A program made the position numbers and the translations under genes. The notes below the pieces were generated by a model. That model ran no database searches. It was given only the letters and a program-made list of their open reading frames with translations, and was not told where the DNA came from. A DNA stretch of 64,000 nt, taken from positions 62,001 to 126,000 of the forward strand of contig NZ_NWVC01000005.1 of NCBI RefSeq assembly GCF_002374855.1, written 5' to 3'. The stretch is from Sphingomonas adhaesiva. Lineage in GTDB: Bacteria; Pseudomonadota; Alphaproteobacteria; Sphingomonadales; Sphingomonadaceae. Of the stretch, positions 21,715-30,023 are shown piece by piece (the stretch's first letter is position 1; every line of letters starts with the position of its first letter).

Positions 21715-23964
21715 TCAGTCAGCGACGTCGAAGGCGGCGGGCGGCAGCCCGTCCAGCCGCCGGCGGTGCGCGGTGGCATAGGCCGCCTCGATCGCGCGGG
21801 CGTGGCGCGCGGTGTCGAACAGCGGCATCGTCCGCCGGTTCGCCGCCAGCCGCGCGCGCAGCCCGGCCAGCGCCGCACGGTCGTGCGCCAGTGCCAGCGC
21901 GGTCGCTTCATAGTCCCCCTCGCCGTGCGCGACCAGTTCGGGCAGGCCGATCGCGGTCACCAGGCTGGCACCGACGCGCGCGGCGAACTGCCGCCCCGCC
22001 AGCGTCAGCACCGGCACGCCGCCCCACAAGGCGTCGCTGGCGGTGGTGTGCGCGTTGACCGCAAAGGTATCGAGGAACAGGTCGGCATGGACGTGGCGCG
22101 CCAGATGTTCGGCATGCGGCACCATGTCGGCGAACACCAGCCGCGCCGGATCGATGCCGCGCGCCGCCGCCTCGCGCCGCAGGTTCGCCTCCGCCCAGCG
22201 ATTGGGACGCAGCAGCCACAGCACCGCATCGGGCACCGCATGAAGCAGCCGCGCCCACAGGTCGAATTCGCGCGGGCCGATCTTGTACGGATGGTTGAAG
22301 CAGCACAGCACCAGCGCATCGTCCGGCAGGCCGAACGTGGCGCGATCGGTGTGCGCGGCATCGGCGATGGCGCGGCGATCGTCGTTCGCCTGATAGCTGC
22401 CGGGCAGGCGGATCACGCGTTCGCTGTAATGATGCTCCTCGCCCGGCGGGATCACCACCGCATCGCCGATGATATAGTCGAGTGCGTCGCCGCCCAGCGA
22501 TCCGGGATAGCCCAGCCAGCCGATCTGCACCGGCGCGATGCGATCGACGAACAGCGACCCGCGCGCGCCCTTGGTATAGCCCTTCAGGTCGATCGCGATG
22601 TCGAGCGCGTCGTCGCGCACGCGCGCGACCGCGGCGGCATCGTCCAGCGCGCGCAGGTCGACGAAGGCGTCGAGGTGCGGGAGGATCGCCGCGCGCGCCG
22701 CGCTGCCGTCGCCGGGGCCGTAGTTATAGGCGCGCACCTCGAACCGCGAACGATCGTGTTCGCGCAGCAGCCCGGCCATCAGGTAGAGCGTGGCGTGATC
22801 GTAGAAATCGGCGGAGACATAGCCGATGCGGATGCGCGCATCGCCGCGCGGCGCGGCGGGGACCAGCGGCGGCGCGGTGCGCGCGAAGCTGGACTGCGCA
22901 TAGACGCGGGCGCGCGCCAGCTGGCGGGTCGGATCGTCCTCGAACGGCAGCGCCACGAACGGCTCGATCACGCGGTCCGCCGCCGCCGCCGCGATCGGCA
23001 ACGCGGCGAACGTATCGCGCGCGTGCCAGTCGGCCATATAGGCTTCCAGGAACAGCAGGTGCGCGCGCGCGTGCGCGTCGTCGGGGTCGAGCGCGGCGGC
23101 ACGCGCGAGCGCGGCCTGCGCCTCATCCAGCGCGCCGGCCATTTCGGCGGCCTGCCCCAGGTTGAGCCACGCCTTGAGGTTGTCGGGCGCGGCCTGCGTC
23201 GCGCGGCGGCAGGCGGCGAGCGCCTCCGCCGGGCGATCCAGCTCGATTAGCAGCGACCCCATGTTGTTGAGGCCGTCGGCGTGATCGGGCGCGATGTCGA
23301 GCAGCGCCAGATAGCAGCGCAGCGCCGCGGTCGCATCGCGCGCGGTGCGGTGCAGGTTGGCGCGATTGTACCAGGCGGTGACGTGCCGCGGCGCCAGTGC
23401 CAGCGTGCGGTCATAGGCGGCGAAGGCGTCGGCAAAGCGCCGCTGCGCGCCCAGCAGATTGGCGAGGTTGAAATGCGCGTCGACATGATCGGGCGCGGCG
23501 GCGATCGCGGCGCGATAGGCCGCCTCGGCGTCCGCCGCGCGGCCGGTGCGACGCAGCGCCACGCCCAGGTTGCTGTGATAGGCCGCCTCGCCCGGAGCCA
23601 GCGCGATCGCGGTGCGCAATGCCGCGATCGCCGCCAGCGCATCGTCGTCCGCCAGCAGTGCGCCGCCCAGCAGCGCATGGACACGCGCATCGCGCGGCCA
23701 GTCGGCCGCCAGCGCCCGCGCGCCCGCGGCGGCGGCGGCATGATCGCCCGCGGCGTAGCGCGCGTGGAGCCGTGAGAGATCCTCGAACGGTGCGGCCTCG
23801 GCCTGCGCCGCGTGCTCCGCCAGCCGATCGGCTGCGGCGCGCGCGCGCCGGTTGGCGGGGAAGCGCGCCAGCACCGCATCCAGCAGCCGCCGCGCCTCCG
23901 CGATGTCGCCGCGCTTTTCGGCAAGGGCCGCCTTGTGCAATGCGCTGTCGAGGCTGCCCGCCAT
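21715..23964 (-). CDS. TPR-domain O-GlcNAc transferase-like protein glycosyltransferase (GT41)
   Basis: The 749-residue protein has tetratricopeptide repeats over about residues 1-330 (units such as AYRAAIAAAPDHVDAHFNLA) and a C-terminal GT41/OGT catalytic region. Diagnostic segments are IGYVSADFYDHATLYL near residue 375, IDLKGYTKGARG near 455, CFNHPYKIGPREF near 565 and LDTFAVNAHTTASDALWGG near 655. Bacterial proteins of this build glycosylate other proteins in the cytoplasm; FlmG, the flagellin glycosyltransferase of Caulobacter, has the same domain order. No flagellin gene lies in the window, so the target is open. A CtrA-like box lies about 40 bases upstream, which fits a cell-cycle or motility role. 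Confidence 0.85.
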   Translation of the reverse strand: MAGSLDSALHKAALAEKRGDIAEARRLLDAVLARFPANRRARAAADRLAEHAAQAEAAPFEDLSRLHARYAAGDHAAAAAGARALAADWPRDARVHALLGGALLADDDALAAIAALRTAIALAPGEAAYHSNLGVALRRTGRAADAEAAYRAAIAAAPDHVDAHFNLANLLGAQRRFADAFAAYDRTLALAPRHVTAWYNRANLHRTARDATAALRCYLALLDIAPDHADGLNNMGSLLIELDRPAEALAACRRATQAAPDNLKAWLNLGQAAEMAGALDEAQAALARAAALDPDDAHARAHLLFLEAYMADWHARDTFAALPIAAAAADRVIEPFVALPFEDDPTRQLARARVYAQSSFARTAPPLVPAAPRGDARIRIGYVSADFYDHATLYLMAGLLREHDRSRFEVRAYNYGPGDGSAARAAILPHLDAFVDLRALDDAAAVARVRDDALDIAIDLKGYTKGARGSLFVDRIAPVQIGWLGYPGSLGGDALDYIIGDAVVIPPGEEHHYSERVIRLPGSYQANDDRRAIADAAHTDRATFGLPDDALVLCCFNHPYKIGPREFDLWARLLHAVPDAVLWLLRPNRWAEANLRREAAARGIDPARLVFADMVPHAEHLARHVHADLFLDTFAVNAHTTASDALWGGVPVLTLAGRQFAARVGASLVTAIGLPELVAHGEGDYEATALALAHDRAALAGLRARLAANRRTMPLFDTARHARAIEAAYATAHRRRLDGLPPAAFDVAD

Positions 23965-24006
23965 GATGGACCCTTACCGATGATTGCCATCGGCGTGTAC
24001 GGTGAC

Positions 24007-24025
24007 ATGGTTAACGCGGCGTTAG
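24007..24025 (-). promoter_or_regulatory. CtrA-type box before the TPR/OGT-like gene
   Basis: Read on the minus strand it is CTAA-N7-TTAACCAT; on the plus strand it reads TTAA-N7-TTAG. The TTAACCAT half is identical to that at 20330, and the seven-base spacing is kept. It ends about 42 bases upstream of the minus-strand ATG at 23964 and 70 bases before the plus-strand AI-2E-family gene, so it could serve either. Confidence 0.6.
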
Positions 24026-24094
24026 GAAGCGGGCCGGAACCGCCGCGCCGCGGCGCGGGTTCAGGACACGATTTTTCGGGGGTGAGCGGACACG

Positions 24095-25168
24095 ATGATC
24101 GACCAACGTCGCCTGGAGACGGGCGGATTCCTGTTGTTCCTGGCGCTGATCACGATCGGGCTGGCGACGATCGTGTCGGGCTTTGCCGGCGCTTTGCTAT
24201 GGGCGACGCTGGCCGCGATCCTGTTCCAGTCGCTGTTCCGCTGGCTGCTGCCGCGCGTCGGCGGGCGGCGCAACACGGCGGCGGCGCTGACGCTGCTGAT
24301 CATCACCGTCGCGGTGGTGGTGCCGGCGTTCCTGCTGGGTAGCCTGATCCTGGACCAGGCGATCGGCGTCTATGCCAAGGTGCGATCCGGGCAGATCAAT
24401 TTCGGCGAATATTTCCGCCAGATCCGCGATGCCCTGCCGGTGCGGCTGCGCACCGCGCTGGACAATGCCGGGTTCGGCACGTTCGAACGCGCGCAGGCGC
24501 AGGTGTCGGAACTGGCCAGCAACAGCGTGCAGACGCTGGCCAACCAGGCGCTGTCGATCGGGCGCAACACCCTGTCGTTCCTGCTGGCGCTGGGCGTCGG
24601 GCTGTACGCCACCTTCTTCCTGCTGCGCGACGGCGACCGGCTGGGACCGCAGGTGCGCGATGCGTTGCCGGTCGAGCGCGGCGTCGCCGCGCGCTTGGTC
24701 GACAAGTTCGTGGCGGTGGTGCGCGCGACCATCAAGGGGTCGGTGATCGTCGCGCTGGTGCAGGGCGCGCTGGGGGCGATCACCTTCTGGATCGTGGGCG
24801 TGCCCGCCGCCTTGCTATGGGGGCTGCTGATGGCGGTTGCGGCGCTGTTGCCGGCGATCGGCCCAGGGCTGGTGTGGGGGCCGGTGGCGATCTACCTGCT
24901 GGCCACCGGCGGGGTGTGGCAGGGCGCGGTGGTGATCGCGTCGGGCGTGCTGGTGATCGGACTGGCCGACAATATCCTGCGCCCGATCCTGGTCGGGCGT
25001 GACACCGGCATTCCCGACTGGGTGGTATTGGTAACGACGCTGGGCGGGATCGAGATGTTCGGGCTGAGCGGCATCGTAGTCGGCCCGCTGGTCGCCGCGC
25101 TGTTCATCACCGGGTGGCAGATCCTGACCGAGGAGCGGCGCGGGGCGGCGACGGAGCCGGTCGCATGA
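24095..25168 (+). CDS. AI-2E family transporter-like membrane protein
   Basis: The 357-residue protein has about seven to eight membrane segments in the pattern of PF01594: a pair near residues 10-50, one near 70, a soluble segment (about 90-150), then a block near 160-340 with PAIGPGLVWGPVAIYL. A family-like GLSGIVVGPLVAALF lies near residue 325. Members include TqsA, which exports autoinducer-2, and sodium/proton antiporters, so the family name does not fix the substrate. A GGGGGTGAG stretch lies upstream of the ATG. The stop overlaps the kynureninase start by four bases, which ties it to tryptophan degradation. Confidence 0.85.
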   Translation: MIDQRRLETGGFLLFLALITIGLATIVSGFAGALLWATLAAILFQSLFRWLLPRVGGRRNTAAALTLLIITVAVVVPAFLLGSLILDQAIGVYAKVRSGQINFGEYFRQIRDALPVRLRTALDNAGFGTFERAQAQVSELASNSVQTLANQALSIGRNTLSFLLALGVGLYATFFLLRDGDRLGPQVRDALPVERGVAARLVDKFVAVVRATIKGSVIVALVQGALGAITFWIVGVPAALLWGLLMAVAALLPAIGPGLVWGPVAIYLLATGGVWQGAVVIASGVLVIGLADNILRPILVGRDTGIPDWVVLVTTLGGIEMFGLSGIVVGPLVAALFITGWQILTEERRGAATEPVA

Positions 25169-26358
25169 CGGATTTCGCCGCGACCCGCGCGGCGTTCGAC
25201 CTGCCGGAGGGGGTGATCTACCTCGACGGCAATTCGCTGGGCGTGCTGCCGCGCGGTGCGGCGGCGCGTGTCGAGCGGACGATCCGCGCCGAATGGGGCG
25301 AGCGGCTGATCCGCGCGTGGAACGATGCCGGGTGGATGACCCAGCCCGCGCGCGTCGGCGACCGGATCGCGCGGTTGATCGGGGCGCCGGCCGGCAGCGT
25401 CGTCGTCGGCGACACACTGTCGATCAAGGTCTATCAGGCGCTCGCCGCGGCGCTGGCGCTGCGCCCCGGACGGCGCATCGTTCTGTCCGACAGCGGCAAC
25501 TTCCCCACCGATCTGTACATCGCGCAGGGGCTGCTCGACACGCTGGGGCAGGGGCACGAACTGCGTGTCGTCGCGCCGGAGGAGGTGGCGGGCGCGATCA
25601 CCGGGGATGTCGCGGCGACGCTGCTGACCGAGGTGGATTACCGCACCGGGCGACTGCACGACATGGCGGCGCTGACCCGCGTCGCGCACGAGGCGGGCGC
25701 GCTGGCGATCTGGGACCTGGCGCATTCGGCGGGCGCGATCCCGGTGGACGTGACGCGCGCCGGCGCCGATTTCGCGGTCGGGTGCACGTACAAATATCTC
25801 AACGGCGGACCGGGCGCCCCGGCGTTCATCCACGTCGCGCCGCGCCACGCCGCTGTCGCGCGCCCGGCGCTGGCGGGGTGGATGGGGCATGAGGCGCCGT
25901 TCGCGTTCGACGCGGCCTATCGTCCCGGTGCGGGGATCGAGCGGATGCGCGTCGGCACCCCGCCGGTGATCGCGCTCGCCGCGCTGGAGGCGGCGCTGGA
26001 GGTGTGGGACATGGTCGACATGCGCGACGTGCGCGCCGCGTCGCTGCGGCTGTCGGAGCGCTTCATCGCCGAGGTGGAGGCGCAATGCCCGGCGCTGGAA
26101 TTGGCCAGCCCGCGCGACGCGGCGCAGCGCGGCAGCCAGGTGTCGTTCCGCCATCCGCACGCCTATCCGGTCATGGCGGCGCTGATCGACCGCGGCGTGA
26201 TCGGCGACGTGCGCGCGCCCGACATCCTGCGCTTCGGCTTCACGCCGCTGTACCTGAGCGAGCAAGAGGTGGTGCGCGCCGCCGGGGTGCTGGCGACGAT
26301 CATGCGCGACGAGGCGTGGCGCGACCCGCGCTTTCAGCAGCGCCAGGCGGTGACGTGA
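25165..26358 (+). CDS. kynU: Kynureninase
   Basis: The 397-residue PLP enzyme cleaves kynurenine to anthranilate and alanine. It has the family start [16 protein letters not shown] near residue 9, the substrate and cofactor region [16 protein letters not shown] near residue 110, the aspartate before HSAGAIP near 190, and the PLP lysine in [15 protein letters not shown] near residue 210. Its length fits the family. Its ATG overlaps the stop of the AI-2E-family gene by four bases, and its stop is overlapped by the GTG of the dioxygenase gene, so the three are probably one transcript. The formamidase step between the two kyn enzymes is not encoded in the window. Confidence 0.95.
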   Translation: MTDFAATRAAFDLPEGVIYLDGNSLGVLPRGAAARVERTIRAEWGERLIRAWNDAGWMTQPARVGDRIARLIGAPAGSVVVGDTLSIKVYQALAAALALRPGRRIVLSDSGNFPTDLYIAQGLLDTLGQGHELRVVAPEEVAGAITGDVAATLLTEVDYRTGRLHDMAALTRVAHEAGALAIWDLAHSAGAIPVDVTRAGADFAVGCTYKYLNGGPGAPAFIHVAPRHAAVARPALAGWMGHEAPFAFDAAYRPGAGIERMRVGTPPVIALAALEAALEVWDMVDMRDVRAASLRLSERFIAEVEAQCPALELASPRDAAQRGSQVSFRHPHAYPVMAALIDRGVIGDVRAPDILRFGFTPLYLSEQEVVRAAGVLATIMRDEAWRDPRFQQRQAVT

Positions 26359-27194
26359 GCGACGACGGCGCGTCTGACGCCACGGCGCATGACGGCGCGC
26401 AGATGTCGTTCCGGGGGCGAATGTCCTATGGCGATTACCTGTCGCTCGACACCATTCTGGACGCGCAGCACCCCCTGTCGCACGCGCACGACGAACTGCT
26501 GTTCATCGTCCAGCACCAGACCAGCGAATTGTGGCTCAAGCTGGCGCTGCACGAGATGGAGGCGGCGTGCACCGCGATCGCCACCGACCGGCTGGACGTG
26601 GCGTTCAAGATGCTGACGCGGGTGGCGCGGATCTTCGAACAGCTGAACGGCGCGTGGGACGTGCTGCGCACGATGACCCCGTCGGAATATTCGGAGTTCC
26701 GCGACGCGCTGGGCCAGTCGTCGGGTTTTCAGTCGTACCAGTATCGCGCGGTCGAATTCGTGGCGGGCAATCGCAACACCGCGATGCTGACCCCGCATGC
26801 GCATCGCCCCGACCTGGACGCGCGGCTGCGCGCGATCCTGGCGCGGCCGAGCCTGTATGACGAGGCGATTCGGCTGCTGGCGCGGCGCGGCTTCGCGGTG
26901 GAGGCGGAGCGCGCCGACCTGTCGCAGCCGCGCGCCGACAGCGACGCACTGGTGGCGGCGTGGGCGCGCGTCTACGCCGATCCCGCCGGGCAATGGGATC
27001 TGTACCAGCTGGCCGAGAAGCTGGTCGATTTCGAGGATTATTTCCGGCGCTGGCGGTTCAACCACGTCACCACCGTGGAACGGATCATCGGATCGAAGCG
27101 CGGCACCGGGGGCACCTCCGGTGTAGCGTATCTGCGCCGGATGCTGGACGTGGTGCTGTTCCCGGAATTGTGGCGCGTGCGCACGCAAATGTGA
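26355..27194 (+). CDS. kynA: Tryptophan 2,3-dioxygenase
   Basis: The protein of about 279 residues is a haem dioxygenase that opens the indole ring of tryptophan to N-formylkynurenine. Diagnostic segments are [13 protein letters not shown] near residue 22, [18 protein letters not shown] near residue 50 with the distal histidine, [13 protein letters not shown] near 125, and [17 protein letters not shown] near 240 with the haem-ligand histidine. The start is set at the GTG at 26355, whose GTGA overlaps the kynureninase stop; an ATG at 26403 would give a 16-residue shorter protein. It is cytoplasmic. The order kynU then kynA behind a membrane protein gene is unlike the common kynBUA arrangement. 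Confidence 0.95.
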   Translation: MSDDGASDATAHDGAQMSFRGRMSYGDYLSLDTILDAQHPLSHAHDELLFIVQHQTSELWLKLALHEMEAACTAIATDRLDVAFKMLTRVARIFEQLNGAWDVLRTMTPSEYSEFRDALGQSSGFQSYQYRAVEFVAGNRNTAMLTPHAHRPDLDARLRAILARPSLYDEAIRLLARRGFAVEAERADLSQPRADSDALVAAWARVYADPAGQWDLYQLAEKLVDFEDYFRRWRFNHVTTVERIIGSKRGTGGTSGVAYLRRMLDVVLFPELWRVRTQM

Positions 27195-27271
27195 GGTCGC
27201 GCCGGCGCGCCGATACGGCACGCCCGTCGAACGCACCGGGTGCATCGCCACGACCCGGTGCGTCGCGACGA

Positions 27272-28378
27272 TCAGGGGATCAGCACCACCTTCACGCAAT
27301 CGCCCCGCGCCTGCGCGGCGATCGCCTCGTTGATCTGCGCGAGCGGGAAGGTGCGCACCAGCCGGTCGAACGGGAAGCGGCCGTCGCGATGCAGCGCGAT
27401 CAGCTGCGGGATGAACGTCTGCGGGTCGCTGTCGCCCTCCATGATGCCGACGACACGCTGGCCGTAGGTGATCATCGCGGCGATGTTGATGGTGATGCCG
27501 TCCTCAGCAGAGGGCGGCACGCCGACCAGCCCGATCATTCCACGCGACGTCAGCGCGCCCAGCGCCGCCTGGATCGCATCGACGCGTCCGCTGGTGTCGA
27601 ACGCGAAATCGAACCCGTCGGGGATCAGCGCGCGCAGCGCCTCGGTCACGTCGCCAGCGGTGGGATCGACGACATGGGTGGCGCCCAGTTCGCGCGCCAG
27701 TTCGCGGCGTGCCGCGACCGGTTCGACCAGCACGATCGTGGAGCAGCCCTGAACCTTCGCGCCCATGACCGCGGCAAGGCCGACCGGGCCACCGCCGACG
27801 ATCGCGATCGAGCTGCCCGCCGGACACGCCAGCGACCGCATCACGCCGCCCGCGCCGGTCTGCAGCCCGCAGCCGAGCGGGCCGAGGATGTCGAGCGGCG
27901 CGTCCGCATCCTCCACCTTCACGACGTTGCGCGCGCGCACGATCGCCTGCGCGGCGAAGCTGGACTGGCCGAAGAAGTGCGAGGAGATCGCCTCGCCGTT
28001 CGCGACATAGGCCTTCGACCCGTCCTCCAGCCGCATCCCGGCATAGTTCATCGGCGGAAAATCGCGGCAATAGCTGGGCAGGTGTTCGGCGCAGCGCGCG
28101 CACTGCCCGCAGCTGGAAAAGCCCAGGACGACGCGGTCGCCGACCGCCAGCCCCTCCACCCCGTCGCCCAGCGCCTCGATCACGCCGGCACCCTCATGCC
28201 CCAGCACGGCGGGCAGCGGGTAGGGGGCGAATTGATCGCGGAAGATCAGGTCGGTGTGGCACAGGCCGACGCCTGCGATCCTGACGCGCACCTCGCCTGC
28301 GCGGGGCGCGTCGATCGTCACCTCCTCGATGGAGAAATCGCCCTTTGGCATGCGGGCGACGGCGGCGGTGGTCTGCAT
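27272..28378 (-). CDS. Zinc-dependent alcohol dehydrogenase, aryl/benzyl-alcohol type
   Basis: The 368-residue medium-chain dehydrogenase has the catalytic-zinc cysteine in GLCHTDL near residue 40 and GHEGAGVIE near 63. The structural-zinc cysteines are in CGQCARCAEHLPSYC near residues 90-104, and the NAD-binding glycine motif is IVGGGPVGLAAV near 195. Overall it is closest to benzyl-alcohol and aryl-alcohol dehydrogenases (XylB/AreB type), which are soluble NAD enzymes; the true substrate cannot be read from the sequence. GGAGAGAG precedes the ATG. It converges on kynA and stands alone, with a 352-base untranslated stretch upstream. Confidence 0.85.
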   Translation of the reverse strand: MQTTAAVARMPKGDFSIEEVTIDAPRAGEVRVRIAGVGLCHTDLIFRDQFAPYPLPAVLGHEGAGVIEALGDGVEGLAVGDRVVLGFSSCGQCARCAEHLPSYCRDFPPMNYAGMRLEDGSKAYVANGEAISSHFFGQSSFAAQAIVRARNVVKVEDADAPLDILGPLGCGLQTGAGGVMRSLACPAGSSIAIVGGGPVGLAAVMGAKVQGCSTIVLVEPVAARRELARELGATHVVDPTAGDVTEALRALIPDGFDFAFDTSGRVDAIQAALGALTSRGMIGLVGVPPSAEDGITINIAAMITYGQRVVGIMEGDSDPQTFIPQLIALHRDGRFPFDRLVRTFPLAQINEAIAAQARGDCVKVVLIP

Positions 28379-28730
28379 CGTAACTCTCTCCGTTCATTGG
28401 TGATATGGCGCCGGCCGCTCGGCGACCGATCGGCGTGTCGGGCGGGGGGGGCGAGGGACATGGTATCGGCTGGCGACGCCGAGCCGTTCGGCGATCCTTC
28501 ATTGCCGATCGCTGCCGATGAACCGCCGCCAGCGCACGAACGATTTCCCTCCCGTCCCAGGCCGCAGGAGCGCGTGACGGTCCGGGCGACCATGGGATCG
28601 GGTCGCGGGGAACATCGCGGCGGCGCTTGCCTTCCCGACGGCATATCACGGCAAGCAGATTTATAGAACAACTGTATTGCATCCTCGCCACTGGCCGCCG
28701 CGGCGGCAGCTTGATCGATGCTGGCGCCGG
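28379..28730 (-). other. Non-coding stretch between the dehydrogenase and the DctD-like regulator
   Basis: No convincing gene is present. The stretch contains the promoter region of the dehydrogenase gene. An AT-richer island lies around 28655-28682, and an inverted repeat GCTTGCC-N18-GGCAAGC spans 28625-28656. That repeat could be an operator of the dehydrogenase or a stem at the end of the dctBD-like transcript; no T-run follows it. Confidence 0.4.
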
Positions 28731-30023
28731 TCACCCCGGACGGCGATGCTCGCTGGCGTCCAGCCCATAGCGTTGCAGGCGATCATACAGGCTGCGCCGC
28801 GACACCGACAGCGCCTGTGCGGCACTGGTGACGTCGCCAGCGGCCTTGGTCAGCGCCTCGACGATGACCGCGGCTTCGAAGCGCGCGACCTGCTCGGCCA
28901 GCGGCAGGGTGCCGTCCTCCCCATCGGTGACCGGCAAGGCGAGCACCGTCTGCACCGCGAAATTGCGCAGCGCCCGCACGTTCCCGCGCCACGGATCGGT
29001 CATCAGCCGCGCTTCCACCGGCGCGGTCAGGTCGGGCACCGGGCGGCCGAACCGCTCGGCCGCCTCCTGAAGGAAATAGCGGAACAGCAGCGGCACGTCC
29101 GCGCGCCGCTCGCGCAGTGGCGGGATACGCACGCGCACCGTTTCCAGCCGGTACAGCAGATCCTCGCGGAACCGCCCCTGCGCGCAGGCCTGCGCCAGAT
29201 CGCCCTTCGCCGCGGCGACGATGCGCAGGTCGACGCTGCGCGGCGATCCGCCGCCGACCGGGGGCAGTTCGCGCTCCTCGATCACCCGCAGCAGCTTGCC
29301 CTGCACCGCGGCCGACATGCTGTCGATCTCGTCCAGGAACAATGTGCCGCGGTCGGCATCACCGATCCGCCCCTGCGCAAGGCGGCTGCCGAACAGCGCC
29401 TCGTCCGCCAGATGATCGGGCAGCGCGGCGCAGTCGATCGCGACGAACTCGCGCGCGCGGCGCCGGCTCTGGCGGTGGAGCATCCGCGCGACCAGTTCCT
29501 TGCCGGTGCCGGTCTCCCCCTCAATCAGCACGTCGACCTCGACCTGCGCCAGCTGGCGGATCGCGGCGCGCAGCGCGGCCATCGCCGCGGTGGTGCCGAT
29601 CAGCGGAAAATCCTCCTCCGCGGCGGGCAGCTCGGCGCGCAGGCGGCGGTTCTCCAGCACCAGCCGCCGCGTTTCCAGCGCGCGGCGGACGCTGGCGACC
29701 AGATGATCGGTCGCGAACGGCTTGGCGATGAAATCGAACGCGCCGCGCTCCATCGCCGCCACCGCCATCGGGATGTCGCCGTGGCCGGTCATCAGCAGCA
29801 CCGGCACTTCCGCGTCGGCGGCGTGCACCGCATCGAACACGGCGTGGCCATCCATCCCCGGCATCCGGATGTCGGTGACCACGACACCCGCAAAATCGGG
29901 GGTGATCCGGCGCAGCGCGCTCCGCGGATCGGCATGGGGCTCCACCGCGATGCCCGCGATCGCGAACGTGTCGGCGATGGCGGCGCGCAACGCATCGTCG
30001 TCGTCGATCAGCAGGACGGTCAT
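28731..30023 (-). CDS. NtrC-family response regulator, DctD-like, without the GAFTGA loop
   Basis: The 430-residue protein has a receiver domain with phospho-acceptor D51 in [13 protein letters not shown], an AAA+ domain with Walker A GETGTGKE at 169-176 and Walker [10 protein letters not shown] at 226-234, and a C-terminal Fis-type helix-turn-helix ([17 protein letters not shown]) near 400. Between LFG (210-212) and RIGDADRG (219-226) the family's GAFTGA sigma-54-contact loop is missing by an in-frame deletion; only SRLAQG remains. It probably senses dicarboxylates through the kinase encoded just upstream, with which it overlaps by four bases, and may act with the housekeeping sigma factor, as Rhodobacter capsulatus NtrC does. 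The likely target is the divergent carrier gene. Confidence 0.88.
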   Translation of the reverse strand: MTVLLIDDDDALRAAIADTFAIAGIAVEPHADPRSALRRITPDFAGVVVTDIRMPGMDGHAVFDAVHAADAEVPVLLMTGHGDIPMAVAAMERGAFDFIAKPFATDHLVASVRRALETRRLVLENRRLRAELPAAEEDFPLIGTTAAMAALRAAIRQLAQVEVDVLIEGETGTGKELVARMLHRQSRRRAREFVAIDCAALPDHLADEALFGSRLAQGRIGDADRGTLFLDEIDSMSAAVQGKLLRVIEERELPPVGGGSPRSVDLRIVAAAKGDLAQACAQGRFREDLLYRLETVRVRIPPLRERRADVPLLFRYFLQEAAERFGRPVPDLTAPVEARLMTDPWRGNVRALRNFAVQTVLALPVTDGEDGTLPLAEQVARFEAAVIVEALTKAAGDVTSAAQALSVSRRSLYDRLQRYGLDASEHRRPG

